Of a stretch of DNA of 64,000 nucleotides, positions 54,231-64,000 are shown in pieces. The stretch is from Chiua virens (lineage: Eukaryota > Basidiomycota > Agaricomycetes > Boletales > Boletaceae). A model generated the notes under the pieces. That model was given only the letters and a program-made list of their open reading frames with translations. It searched no databases and was not told the origin of the DNA. Both the position numbers and the translations under genes were made by a program. The DNA is taken from assembly GCA_019787685.1 (NCBI GenBank), contig JAHNUO010000016.1:620001-684000 (forward strand). The letters are read 5' to 3'. Every line of letters starts with the position of its first letter. Within the stretch, counting starts at the first letter, position 1.

Positions 54231-54885
54231 TGTTACGATAGCTCCAGGTAGGAACTAGCGTAGCCACAAAAGCACTGAGTACCAAGTGGCTGCAATAACT
54301 CAAACAACCACAACTTGGTATGTGGTGCACTGGATGAGTCAAACAAGGGTTGCTGGTCAGTGAATTGCTACCAGCAAGTCAAGTGAGAACTCAGGCATGG
54401 CTGAGGTGTCTGGTTGGGAATCTATACCCGAGGGACCAAGGTTCAAGGGTTGACTACATTGAGTCGTCAAGGGTTGAGTCGTCAAGGGGTCAAGGGGTCA
54501 CAGGGGTGTTCCTGAGTGGAGCAGTGATACTCAGCTAGATTGCGGAGATCAAGACAGGTGTACAGGAGTATTGCTGTGAGGTATTTATACTACAAGAATT
54601 GTGCACAGACCAAATGTCTAAAAGGGGTGGCCAAGAAGAGCAGAAGGGCCAAGGGCCAAAAGGGAAATCATACAATACAGAGGCAGCAGATGATGACAAA
54701 GATGAAATGAGTAAGAGCAATGCCATCGGATGATGACATGAAATGAAATGAGTAAGTGCTTCGGGTGATGCCAATGCTGGTTACACAAAGGTAAAAGAAA
54801 GCGAAGTACAGATAAGCATATGAGGATACCTAGGTATCAAGTAAAGCAAAGTAGTACAAGTAAAGAAAACAAAGAAATTGTAACA
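54231..54885 (-). repeat. Gypsy-B 5' LTR
   Basis: 655 bp, TGTTACGATAG...AATTGTAACA, partner of 24107-24761. It is followed, in element direction, by TAAGATCAAGG, the primer-binding site with one change from Gypsy-D. Confidence 0.92.
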
Positions 54886-54890
54886 CAACA

Positions 54891-55280
54891 CCACCATCTC
54901 CAAAACCCTCATAAATGGAAAATGAGTATCCTACCTCATTGTTATCAGATCCCTGGTGTACCTCATGCTAGGGACACATCTGGACTTAGCATACTCCATT
55001 GGAATGTTGAGTTGCTTCAGTGCAGCACCAAAGACATGCCACTGTGAAGCTGCCAAACACATACTCCAGTATGTCAAGGCCACTTCAGATGTGGAACTCC
55101 GATGTGATGGAAACAACGTCTCCATGGACATGGACTTTCAAGGATACTTGGACACAGGATGGTCACAAGACCCCAATAACTCCCACTTCACCTCTGGTTT
55201 CCTATTCCTAAGTAACTGCAGAGCAATTTCCTGGTAAAGCAAACAGCAAAGCATGGTTGCCTTATCTACCACTGAGTTAG
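54891..55280 (+). pseudogene. Copia RNase H
   Basis: Reads YLMLGTHLDLAYSIGMLSCFSAAPKTCHCEAAKHILQYVKATSDVELRCDGN, then GYLDTGWSQDPNNSHFTSGFLFLSNCRAISW, a stop, and SKQQSMVALSTTEL. These match copia RNase H motifs (RPDL, HWxAAKRILRYLKGT, GYSDADWA, SWxSKKQ). It continues the copia RT at 24106 and is truncated by the Gypsy-E LTR. Confidence 0.85.
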
Positions 55281-55700
55281 TGTTATGATTCTTTTTTTCC
55301 TTTCACTTGTACTACTTCCTATGTGCAATACTTCAAGTATCTCCCTACATTCATCCGTACTCGTTCCATTTCTAGGATGTTACCTAAACACCAGTTCAAC
55401 CCAGATGCTTACTCATTTCTTATTCATCATCATCCATTACCTTCATATCGTACAATTCCCTTTTTTGACCACTTATGCTGGTTCTGCTCTTCTCAGTCAC
55501 CTGTTCTTCTGCTGGTCTGTGGGCCCGCTCATATGTATAAATAGTTCGTCGAGTTACTCCTGTACTGCAGTCTTGTTCTCCACAATCTAGCTGAAGTACA
55601 CTCAACTCCTTTGGACTTCTTTGAAAGTCACCCTTGCCTTGGTCCTACGAGTATAGATTCTCGGACAGACAACTTAGGAAACTTCCTGAGTCCACCCTCT
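55281..55700 (+). repeat. Gypsy-E truncated 5' LTR
   Basis: Matches 58715-59135 of the complete LTR of the same subfamily up to CTTCCTGAGTC, then switches to gag leader (CAGTCAGACGATAACC). The box TATAAATA is at about 55536. Confidence 0.8.
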
Positions 55701-56873
55701 CCAATCAGTCAGACGATAACCCTGAACCTTCATCACCATCTTCTCAACAGCAGGAGAATAACCTGGACATCAACGTCCACCACTCTGAATCTGAAGACGA
55801 AACTCAGCAACTAGCTAGTTGTCTCACCGCTTCTCTAGACTTACCTAGTCTTGCCACCATCGGATTACCCATCACCCCAACTTATCTTAACCTGGGCCCA
55901 CCATCCATCCGGAACCCAAACCCCAGCGTGATCAGCATCTTAGCACCCTCACCAACAACATTCGCCCCAACCATGAGTCACAACAAACCAGTTGAACTCC
56001 ATCTGGGCAAACCCTCCACCTTTGATGGAACCTACGATTGAGCCATCCCCTGGCTCAACAATGTTGCTACCTACCTCTTCGTCAATGAAGAGGTTTACAA
56101 CACCAATAACAAAAAGGTAGCCTTTGCCCTATCATTCATGACTGATGGATCTGCCAAAACCTAGGCAGACACCTTCTGTGCCAAGTCCCTCACCCTCCAA
56201 TCCTTTGGAACCTGGTCTGACTGGCAAGTAGAATTCTGAAAGGATTTCAATCACCACAATACCAAAGGCAATGCCATTGCCTGGTTATCCATCACCTGCA
56301 CCACCAAAAATGACAATGTCCCATCCTACATATCCACCTTTTGAAACAAAGTCGTCACCGCAGGACTCACTGGATCTGACTTGGTCCTAATCAACTTCTT
56401 CGCTACAGGGCTTCCACCTTCACTTATGAGAAGGATCCAGGGAATGGACACGGTACCCACCACCATAGATAAGTGGTATACCCAAGCCATTCATTTCAAG
56501 ACCCAGTGGGAGTGGGCTGACGAGATCACCTGACGAAACAGGAAGCCAACCTCAGCAGTCGTCTTCCATGAGTCACCTAAGAAGAAGGAATGGGACCCCA
56601 ATGCTATGGATGTAGATGCAGTCCGCATCCCCAAGATGACCAATACTGAATGAAAGTGCTGTGTTGACCAAAACCTCTGCTTCTGGTGTAGACAACCTGG
56701 ACACCAAACCACTTCCTGTCCTGTCTTCACGACTAAATCTCCTACCCCCACAAAGAAAGTGCAGAAAATGGAGCCAAAACCTGAACCCATCCTGGCACTT
56801 GTTGAAATCAAAGAAGATGATGACAAAGACACCATCAGTGTCAACAAGGTGACCACTCCAGTCATGGGTTTTT
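55690..56873 (+). pseudogene. Gypsy-E gag
   Basis: Leader QSDDNPEPSSPSSQQQENNLDINVHHSESEDETQQLASCL, capsid start MSHNKPVELHLGKPSTFDGTYD (55974), and a TGA at 56039. Capsid continues with stops at 56162 (TAG) and others to GLPPSLMRRIQGMDTVPTTIDKWYTQ. A knuckle CFWCRQPGHQTTSC (56680) and acidic tail end TPVMGF at 56873. Most stops sit where Gypsy-D has Arg, Trp or Gln. Confidence 0.82.
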
Positions 56874-56880
56874 AAGAAGA

Positions 56881-58714
56881 ATGACCGCTTTGATGCCGGT
56901 ATCTTCCACTTCTTGTAGCCATGTACTAGTAGCTGAATTATCCTCCCAATCTATGCAAATCCCTGTTAGATTGAACACTACTACTACCTTGAAAGACGTC
57001 AACACCCACACTCTCATAGACTCGGGAGCCAGGATTAACTGTATCGACTGGCATTTTGTCCAGAAGAACAAGTTCCCAAAAGAGCATCTCCTGAACCCAA
57101 TCCCAGTCAGGAATGTAGATGCCACCATGAACAAAAACAGTGACATAAAATTCACCACCACCTTGCGAATCATGCTTGGCGGGATACTCCAGTATGTAAA
57201 GTTCCAGATTATCCATTGTGGTTCTGAAAATGTCATCCTCAGACTTCCCTGGCTTAAAGCGACCAACCCAGTCATCAACTGGGTCACCAAAACCATCACC
57301 ATCACCCTCCCCAGACCAACCTTCCTCCTATCACCACTGACGAACCTCGCCATTCTGCCAAACTCACTCACCCTCTGCCAAACCGCCCGGTCCGCCACCT
57401 AGACATAGACCCCATCTGGGACGGTAGACTCTATGACTACCTAAATATGCAGACCAGCCATCGCTTCACAGTCGGCTTGGTACAAAACTCTGTAAACCAT
57501 GTCATGTGCGCTGGACAATGCTTTGTTCAAACCACCCTGCCTGACAAACTCACAAACGCCACCTCCCTCGCCGCAGCGGCACCCAAGGCCAAAGTGACCC
57601 TCCCTCAGGAATACTCCGAGTTCAAGTCCATGTTCACAAAAGAGCCATTCAACCAGATGCCTCCATCCCGATCTTGCAACCACGAAATCCACCTCAAAGA
57701 CTTGTTCAAACCCAAGGTGGGAAAGGTCTACCCTTTATCCCCAGACGAGCAGAAAGTCACAGATGAATTCATCAATGAACATCTGGCCAACAGCAAAATC
57801 CGTCCCTCGAACTCTCCCAGGCCTCCCCTTTCTTCTTCGTCAAGAAAAAAGATGGCAAACTCCGTCCCTGCCAAGACAACCACTATGTCAACGAACATAC
57901 TGTTCGCGATGCATACCCCCTTCCCCTCATCTCTGACCTCATTGATAAGCTTAAGGATGCCAAGCTTTTTACCAAGTTTGACGTCTGATGGGGCTACAAC
58001 AACGTCCAAATCAAAGACGGACACCAGTGGAAAGCTGTGTTCATCACCCATTGCGGTCTCTTTGAACCCACGGTCATGTTCTTTGGACTGACCAATTCCC
58101 CTGCAATGTTCCAGCACTTCATGAACAATTCCTTCTGTGATATGATCACTGAGGGGTGGCTTGTCATCTACATGGATGACCTCCTGATCTTCTCCGACAA
58201 TGAAGCTGAACATACTGAGTGCACAAAGTGTGTTCTCGCTCGCATGAAGGAACTCAACCTTCATCTCAAACTTGAGAAATGCCACTTTGCCACCACCGAA
58301 GTGGAATATCTTGGTATGATCACTTGCCCCGGTGAACTCGCCATGGACCCAGTAAAAGTTGCAGGTATTGCTGACTGGCCCACTCCCATCAAACTCAAAG
58401 ATGTCCAATCATTCATGGGGTTCGCCAACTTCTACAGATGATTCATCCCTAACTACTCAACCATCACACGTCCCCTCATTGACCTCATGAAGAAGGATGC
58501 CCCTTGGACTTGGGGCCCCCCCCAAATCACCACCTTTAAAAAACTCAAGGACACCTTCACCACAGACCCAGTCCTCAAATTCCCTGACATGACCCCATCC
58601 CTTTGCCATCGCCACCAATGCTTCCAAGTTCGCAACCGGAGGTGTCCTCCTCCAAACAGACGTAAATGGCGACTGGAAACCCTGTTCCTATCTCTCTCAG
58701 TCGTTTAATGTGGC
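56881..58714 (+). pseudogene. Gypsy-E protease, RT with YMDD, RNase H start
   Basis: Protease has TLIDSGARINCIDW (DSGA, about 57020). RT motif 1 ([18 protein letters not shown], 57845) is in a shifted frame. KFDV then TGA replaces KFDIRW. FFGLTNSPAMFQHFMNNSFCDMITEGW leads to LVIYMDDLLIFSDNEAEHTE with the catalytic YMDD (58165-58200), and then the thumb and connection. RNase H is cut at [11 protein letters not shown] by the LTR at 58715. This copy shows what Gypsy-A and -D lost. Confidence 0.85.
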
Positions 58715-59283
58715 TGTTATGCTTCTTTTCTTCCTTTCACTTGTACTACTTCCTACGTGCAATACTTCAAGTATCTCCCTACGTTCATCCATACTCATTC
58801 CATTTCTAGGATATTACCTAAACACCAGTTCAACCTGGATGCTTACTCATTTCTTATTCATCATCATCCGTTACCTTCGTATCGTACGATTCCCTCTTTT
58901 GACCACTTATGCTGGTTCTGCTCTTCTCGGTCACCCATTCTTCCACTGGTCTGTGCGCCCGCTCATACGTATAAATAGCTCGTCAAGTTACTCCTGTACT
59001 CTAGTCTTGTTCTCCGCAATCTAGCTGAAGTACACTCGACTCCTTTGGACTTCTTCGAAAGTCACCCTTGCCTTGGTCCTACAAGTATAGATCCTCGGAC
59101 GGACAACTTAGGAAACTTCCTGAGTCAAACCTCATTCCTCCTGGTAGCAACCCACCTGACCAGGTCACTCTTTGAACTCCACAGTGCGCCACGTATCAAG
59201 TGGTGGTTGTTCAAGTTATCGCAGCCACTTGTTACTTAGTACTTTTGCGGCTACGTTAGGTCCTACCCAGAACTACCATAACA
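58715..59283 (+). repeat. Complete LTR of the Gypsy-E subfamily
   Basis: 569 bp, TGTTATGCTTCTTTTC...ACCATAACA, with a TATAAATA box at about 58970. Flanks GTGGC and GAAAC do not match, so it may be the 3' LTR of a deleted copy. Confidence 0.8.
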
Positions 59284-59425
59284 GAAACTTCCTGAGTCCA
59301 ACTTCCTTCCTCCTGGTAGCAACTCTGCTTACAAGGTCACTCTTTGAACTCTACAGCGCACCATGTATCAAGTGGTGGTTGTTCAAGTTATCGCAGCCAC
59401 TTGTTACTTAGTGCTTTTGTGGCTA
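59284..59425 (+). repeat. LTR fragment, interrupted by Tc1-B (continues 62273-62302)
   Basis: GAAACTTCCTGAGTCC...TTTGTGGCTA repeats the last 170 bp of the preceding LTR. After Tc1-B the LTR finishes as GTTAGCTCCTACCCGGAACTACTGTAACA (62274-62302). This shows the fragment was one piece before Tc1-B arrived. Confidence 0.8.
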
Positions 59426-59652
59426 CAGTGGCTCAAACAACTGTCCCGATGTTTGCATGTTTTTTACTAAACGCAATAAAGTGCAGTAACCACTAAACCT
59501 TACCCAAACCAGTGGGAATATAAAATATAGTATCTACTCCTGGCTTTCTATTGGACCAAGGGTTAAAGGATGTGAATAAAATTTGATGAAATGGCAATCA
59601 TTGGGACAGTTCTTTGACTTTAAGTTTGGATTACATATATGAGACCCTAATA

Positions 59653-61202
59653 CAGTGAGCAACAAAACTGATGCAATGTTTGTAGCATTTTGATTGAAGC
59701 ATGAATATTGAAAGCCCTGTTGATGCTAGACCCCTTAACCTAGGTAGGGCTTTCCAATGGTATATGGGTTTATTATGTAATTCTTACTATATCGGGAAAT
59801 ATTTCGAAATTGATGTGAGGTACTTATTGCATTAGTTTTGTTGCTGACACTCTAAAGTATTCAAAATGCATATTGCAAGTGGTTATTACATAAGCAATGG
59901 ATCATGTGACATGCAATAAGTTCAACATGATACAAACAAACACACACACTATCACTTTGTCCACAACCATCATCATGAAATCTCTCTCAGTTGACCAAAC
60001 TCATCATATCATCTCTCTCTTGGAATTGGGACAATCAACTCATCAAATTGCTCAATCTACTGGTCTCAACCAATCTACTATTAGTAGACTCAGGTCCAAA
60101 CATCTTCCCAACCTACCCCAAGCCTCTGGTGGTTGTTCTTCTATCATTTCTTCTACCAATATACATCATGCTATTTGTCTTATTGGATCTGGGAAGGCTG
60201 AGAATGCAGTTCAGGTGACCAAAACACTTCAAGAAGTGAAGAACCATTCTATCTCCCCCCAGACCATCCACCGCCACTTGAAGAAAGCTGGTATGAAGGC
60301 TGTAGTGAAGCAAAAACGCCCTCTTCTTGCCCAGCATCATAGGAGAGCAAGGATGAACTTTGCTCTAAGCCATCAGCATTGGACTGTTGAGGACTGGAAG
60401 CAAGTTATATGGTCAGATAAGACCAAAATTAATCGCATTGGGTCAGATGGCAGGAAATGGGCATGGAAAAGGACAGGAGAGGGTCTTAGTGACAGGATTG
60501 TGGAGGGAACAGTTAAGTTTAGGGAAGGATCAGTGATGCTATGGGGCTGTATGACCTGGGAAGGTGTTGGAATGGCTTGCAAGATTGATGGTAAGATGGA
60601 TGCTGATCTCTATGTGCAGATTTTGGAGGATGAACTCCAACAAACTCTGGTGGATTATGGATTTTCCCCAGAAGACATTATCTTCCAGCAGGATAATGAT
60701 CCCAAGCATACCAGTAGGAAGGCTAGGGAGTGGCTTGATGACCATGAATTTGAGGTCATGGTATGGTCTGCTCAGTCTCCAGACCTTAATCCCATGGAAC
60801 ACCTATGGTTTCTTCTCAAAAGAAGACTTGCAGAGTATCCTGAGCCAGCTAACGGAATATTGGAACTTTGGAAGAGGATTAAAGTGAAATGGTATAAGAT
60901 TGGGGTGGAGGAGTGTCAGAGATTGATTAAGAGCATGCCTAGAAGAGTTCAGGAGGTCATCAAGGCCAAAGGAGGATACACTTCATACTAATCTGTGATA
61001 CCCTTATACCAGCAACAAAACTGATGCAATGAGTACCTTATACCAATTTCGAAATATTTCTCGATATAGTAAGAATTACATAATAAACCCATATACCATT
61101 GGAAAGCCCTGATCAATTAGGGGGTCTAGCATCAACAGGGCTCTCAATATTCATGCTTCAATCAAAATGCTACAAACATTGCATTAGTTTTGTTGCTCAC
61201 TG
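59653..61202 (+). mobile_element. Tc1-A copy 2, intact-looking Tc1 transposon
   Basis: 1550 bp, CAGTGAGCAACAAAACTGATGCAATG...TTGCTCACTG, flanked by TA (59651-59652, 61203-61204). The arms are about 195 bp (59653-59848, 61008-61202), again with the end motif repeated inverted at the inner edge. It encodes one unbroken transposase. Confidence 0.95.
59975..60991 (+). CDS. Tc1-family transposase (DD34E), 338 aa, second copy
   Basis: The start at 59975 (MKSLSVDQTHH) is chosen because it matches the start of the first copy and gives the same 338-residue length. The upstream in-frame Met at 59897 would add 26 residues not seen in copy 1. The triad D148 (IWSDKTK), D240 (FQQDNDPKHT), E275 (LNPMEHLW) is intact with 34-residue spacing. 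It differs from copy 1 in the usual WSDET motif (Lys after Asp) and in GGGSVM (REGSVM here). These changes may lower activity. Protein identity to copy 1 is roughly 80 percent by eye. Confidence 0.92.
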   Translation: MKSLSVDQTHHIISLLELGQSTHQIAQSTGLNQSTISRLRSKHLPNLPQASGGCSSIISSTNIHHAICLIGSGKAENAVQVTKTLQEVKNHSISPQTIHRHLKKAGMKAVVKQKRPLLAQHHRRARMNFALSHQHWTVEDWKQVIWSDKTKINRIGSDGRKWAWKRTGEGLSDRIVEGTVKFREGSVMLWGCMTWEGVGMACKIDGKMDADLYVQILEDELQQTLVDYGFSPEDIIFQQDNDPKHTSRKAREWLDDHEFEVMVWSAQSPDLNPMEHLWFLLKRRLAEYPEPANGILELWKRIKVKWYKIGVEECQRLIKSMPRRVQEVIKAKGGYTSY

Positions 61203-61310
61203 TATGTTGTAAAGTACTTACATACATTTGATAATGGTTCTATTATGTAACTATTATCAGCTAGCACCATATGAACCCCACCATTTCATAGTAACTCTCC
61301 TATTATCATT

Positions 61311-62040
61311 ATGAAAGCTTTAAGGGACAATACTGTCTCCTTCCTTTTCCTGAATCTCTCTTCCAGGAAAATAACCTCTCAAACTGGTCTAGGCAAGTCT
61401 ACAGTGCCTAGGGTCCTCAAGGAAGCCTCTTTGAAACCTGTAGTAGAGAACAAAAACCTCCTCTCTTCAAGAGTCATAAGAAAAGATAATTGGCCTATGC
61501 TTTCAAATACTAGCATTGGACTGTGGAGGGTGGGAAAATGGTTGTATAGTTAAATAAGACTAAAGTCAATAGGAATGGGTCATATAAACAAGAGTATGTA
61601 TATAGGATGGAATGGAGTGGGAGTTTAGAGTGAAATGTACAGAAAGATGGATGCTGAGCAGTATGTGACAATTTCAAAGCAGGGGTTGCTGGAAAGCATT
61701 GAAAAATTTAAAATTTCAGAAGGTGAGATCATTTTCAATACGATAATAATGCCAAGCATACCTCTAAAACAGTTTAGACCTAGGTCAAAGATCAAGAGAT
61801 TGGATCTTTAGATTGGCCTGCACAGTCTCTATACCTCACTTCCTTTGAACATAGCTGAAATCATCTGAAACAATGACTTTCAGTGTATAAAAGTGTCCCT
61901 AAGGAGTTTATCATTTATAGGAGAGGTTAGTAGAGGAGTGGGGGAATATTTGTGCAGAATAGCATCAGAAATGGATTAAAAGCATGAATAGAAGGCTTGA
62001 AGTAGTTATCAAGGCCAAAGGAGGTCATACTAAATACTAA
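61311..62040 (+). pseudogene. Tc1-B transposase remnant
   Basis: Starts MKALRDNTVSFLFLNLSSRKITSQTGLGKSTVPRVLKEASLKPVVENKN (HTH region), then WPMLSNTSIGLWRVGKWLYS and a stop. Degenerate frames follow through GVGEYLCRIASEMD and a VIKAKGGHT-like end. The DDE acids cannot be traced in one frame. Confidence 0.75.
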
Positions 62041-62302
62041 ATACTTATATTTATATAAAGTCAAAAAACTGTCCCAATGAGTGACCATTTTAAAATGAAT
62101 GCCATTTCATCAAATCTTATTTAAATTCTTTGACCCTTGGTCCAATAGACAGCCAAGAGTAAGCACTATATTTCATACACCCACAGATTTGGGTAAGGTT
62201 TAGTGGTTACTGCGTTTTGTTATGTTTAGTGAAAAACATGCAAACATTGGGACAGTTGTTTGAGCCACTGTATGTTAGCTCCTACCCGGAACTACTGTAA
62301 CA

Positions 62303-62960
62303 GTATTTGTCTCTAGGAGATGGATGGTGTGGGTAGGATCTATTTTGGCTTGGTGCCAGAGATTCTCCCATTTGACGATGAAGTCTTCAACTCTCATTGT
62401 TCCTTGTGTGAGGTTTTCGAGCTTGGTTCTTGCCCAGCCAACCTTATTGTTCTGATGGAACATCCCTTCTATATCCACAATTAATTGTGCCCATGTGACT
62501 TTGTGACCCTGAGCTAATTGGGTTTATGTGAATTGGGAATATTTTGCTCCTTTCAGGCATGAGAGGACTGCCACAACTCTTTCATAGGAGTTGTTGAGCA
62601 TTGCCTTTTCATTGATTTCCAACCATCCCTTAATCTTGGCTCACCATTCTTTGAATTTAGACATGTCTCCATCATATGCTCCTGGATTGGCGAAGATTTT
62701 AACTTTGGAAGAGAGTGTTGGTTGGGTGAGGGTAGTGGTTGATAATGATGATAATGATGATGTGGCAGGTCCTGGACCTACTGCCATCTGAGTCGTGAGT
62801 GCCGCTACCTGGTTTTCTACTTTGTGTAGAGCATTCTGCAATGTGGCTACCAACTATGCTGCCACATCCAGCCTGTTATCAGGATCTTTGGAGTGATTGT
62901 TCATGGTGTTGGCCACAGTGGTAAAGTTGAACAACATCTTTAGTTATTGGATTGGTTTAC
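62303..62960 (-). pseudogene. Gag of a further LTR retrotransposon
   Basis: Reading from 62853: TLQNALHKVENQVAALTTQM coiled coil, Ser/Thr-rich linker, KVKIFANPGAYDGDMSKFKEW, stop, LEINEKAMLNNSYERVVAVLSCLKGAKYSQFT, then DIEGMFHQNNKVGWARTKLENLTQGTMRVEDFIVKWENLWHQAKID (62478-62330). This is the Retrotrans_gag-type capsid (F..G....A..W......, W..F...F, A...L..L.QG...V..Y...F). It differs from all other gags in the window. It is cut at 62303 by the LTR fragment. Confidence 0.8.
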
Positions 62961-63474
62961 CAAGTCAGTTGCTACTGAAATGGGTTGCCAAGCGATGTTT
63001 GTGATAGTGGGGGCAGAGTGGTAGTGAACTTCATCTGGGGTCTATTCCTTGTAAGGAGAGTAGAGCACTAAGATGATAGTGTGCTCATTGAGCTGGATTT
63101 GGAAGTTCAAGCTCCTTTGGTAGTCAATTAGATTCTTTGCTATCTGGTAGATTGCATAAAGAAAAGTGCAGGTGCAGATGAAAATTGAAGCAAGAATTGA
63201 GTAAAAGATCATCTACTGTAAGAATCTCGGCAGGATTCGAAGTGTGTTCCTAGGTCTAAGACATGGGAACTTGAAGTTATTGTATTGTGAGTACAGTCTG
63301 ATTCGTGCAGGTACTTCTCATCTCCTTTCAGCTGCTATTCACTGCCTATTCATCCTGATTGGACGTGCTAACCTCCTAGCTAATTCCGGTGGTAGTATGT
63401 AATCATTTGGGTCTCCTAAGGATTCTTCCAATGCTTCTCTCTTTGGTAAGGTGAGAGGCATAAGAATGAGTTGC
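62961..63474. other. Between gag remnant and upstream frame, no clear gene
   Basis: Minus-strand reading frames are short and broken. Sequence near 63380-63470 appears to continue the frame at 63478-63818 with stops (PSPYQRERSIGRIL-like). No LTR ends seen. Confidence 0.35.
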
Positions 63475-63477
63475 ACT

Positions 63478-63818
63478 TCACTCTTTAGGGATAATCACCG
63501 GGATAGCCTCAAGCTTAATCTCCGGTTCCTCTGATGGATAGTGTAAGTTTGGGCTGCTGCACTGACTATTGGTTTTAGACTTGAAATCCAGTAATGGAGA
63601 CTGTGCTCCAAGAAATTGGAGGAGAGTGTGAAAAGTTTCTTCCTGCGAGTGGTGATCTGGGTTGAGATCCTCTGCAGCAACTGCTTGAGCCAAGAAAGCG
63701 GTGTCAATGTAGGCAGGATCTGCCTTGGTATCAAAAAGAATCTCCTCTCCGGTAACCTCAAAGGGTAGAAGGAAGTAGGAGGAGGACACTGGGAGAGTGG
63801 TCTCAGTAAAGAGTACAA
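63478..63818 (-). CDS. Hypothetical protein, probable 5' ORF of the same retroelement (partial)
   Basis: A 103-residue minus frame from 63789 (MSSSYFLLPFEVTGEEILFDTKADPAYIDTAFLAQAVAAEDLNPDHH) with FHTLLQFLGAQSPLLDF and an acidic tail. No domain recognised. It lies upstream of, and in the same direction as, the gag remnant at 62303-62960, so it may be the start of the same element or a neighbouring gene. Confidence in function is low. Confidence 0.4.
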
Positions 63819-64000
63819 TCAGCTGCCCTGTGGGGTGTGCTGTCTGCTATCACATTATTGAAGACCTTGAGTCTTATTCAATGGCTTATTGAGAGTGGAC
63901 TTTTCCTTCTGTTTTCAAAGCGACAACTTACTCTGGCATGTTTGTTTATTTTCAGGAGGTGGCTACAACAAGGTTGAGGAACTTGGCAGTAGTGTCAATG
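63819..64000. other. Window end, nothing recognised
   Basis: No coding, repeat end or RNA feature that I can support. Confidence 0.3.

Larger units (their letters stand above)
24107..54885 (-). mobile_element. Gypsy-B: chromovirus carrying a 20-kb nested insertion
   Basis: Both LTRs are 655 bp (24107-24761 and 54231-54885) and the whole is flanked by the perfect duplication CAACA (24102-24106, 54886-54890) inside copia RT/RNase H. The orientation is minus: gag starts next to the right LTR and the zinc-knuckle extension sits next to the left LTR. Interruptions are solo LTRs at 26498, 27556 and 28240, an internal recombinant junction at 32260-32711, and Gypsy-C (32881-53189). By eye the LTR pair differs by roughly 6-7 percent, making it older than Gypsy-D. 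Confidence 0.85.
19546..55280 (+). mobile_element. Decayed Ty1/copia element, split by Tc1 relic and Gypsy-B
   Basis: Plus-strand copia order is visible as gag zinc knuckle, protease and GAG-pre-integrase (19546-20387), integrase then RT (21980-24106), and RNase H (54891-55280). Removing the Tc1 relic (20390-21977, TA) and Gypsy-B (24107-54885, CAACA duplication) brings these parts together. No copia LTR is recognisable at either edge. It abuts Gypsy-A at 19545 and the Gypsy-E LTR at 55281, so both ends are truncated. Many TGA/TAG stops are present throughout. Confidence 0.8.
55281..58714 (+). mobile_element. Gypsy-E: decayed chromovirus copy
   Basis: Plus strand: 5' LTR start (55281 to about 55700, TGTTATGATTC...), joined without its 3' part or primer site to gag. 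Then gag (to 56873), protease-RT-RNase H (56881-58714) ending abruptly at FNVA, where another LTR begins. It has many TGA/TAG stops. Integrase and extension are absent. The LTR belongs to a subfamily distinct from Gypsy-D (TGTTATG...TACTTCC). Confidence 0.85.
59426..62270 (+). mobile_element. Tc1-B copy 2, dead, with Tc1-A copy 2 nested inside
   Basis: CAGTGGCTCAAACAACTGTCCC...TGAGCCACTG flanked by TA (59424-59425, 62271-62272). Without the nested Tc1-A it is about 1293 bp, shorter than copy 1 (1588 bp), so it also lost internal sequence. The ~230-bp inverted repeats match those of 20390-21977. Confidence 0.88.

Noticed and set aside
58710..59288. Treating 58715-59283 as a solo LTR with its own duplication.
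   Set aside because: Flanks GTGGC and GAAAC do not match, so a simple insertion is not supported.

Overview
The window is a basidiomycete (Agaricomycete-type) heterochromatic transposon nest. The clues are a Plavaka-type transposase, a FunK1-type kinase, a DUF6532-like gene, ~45-60 nt GT-AG introns, Ty3/gypsy chromoviruses and Tc1 elements. No rRNA, tRNA, CRISPR or clearly free-standing host gene was seen. Species cannot be named from sequence alone. Element ends were placed from terminal dinucleotides and target-site duplications (TSDs) read by eye; family names come from recalled protein motifs, not searches.

Layout. (1) 1-19545: a minus-strand gypsy copy (Gypsy-A, cut by the window start). 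It carries a solo LTR (2407-3048) and, in its RNase H region, a 15.6-kb DNA transposon (3366-18976) with CATCAGCAAAC inverted ends and a TA duplication. That transposon holds a decayed Plavaka transposase (5966-9069), a FunK1-like kinase pseudogene (9638-12158), a 14-exon DUF6532-like pseudogene (12415-18468), a pogo/Tigger remnant, two solo LTRs and an intact-looking Tc1 element. (2) 19546-55280: a decayed plus-strand Ty1/copia element. It is split by a Tc1 relic (20390-21977) and by Gypsy-B (24107-54885, TSD CAACA). Gypsy-B is split by Gypsy-C (32881-53189), and Gypsy-C is split by Gypsy-D (43712-52049, TSD CTAGC), the best preserved copy. Six further solo or inserted LTRs and one short Plavaka-like MITE are scattered through these layers, plus an old LTR at a recombinant junction. 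(3) 55281-62302: plus-strand Gypsy-E, extra LTR pieces, and a Tc1 relic containing a second intact-looking Tc1 element. (4) 62303-64000: minus-strand gag of another LTR element.

How the parts work together. The chromovirus family (Gypsy-A, -B, -D, -E) encodes a CCHC Gag, a DSGA protease, RT, RNase H, an HHCC/DDE integrase and a chromodomain. It also has an unusual C-terminal extension with two zinc knuckles. Its primer-binding site is complementary to the predicted start of its own transcript, as in self-priming Tf1/sushi elements. Most copies have lost the RT catalytic region by deletion. LTR divergence falls inward through the nest (Gypsy-B > Gypsy-C > Gypsy-D), as the insertion order predicts. 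The oldest genes decay mainly by C-to-T and G-to-A changes that make stop codons.
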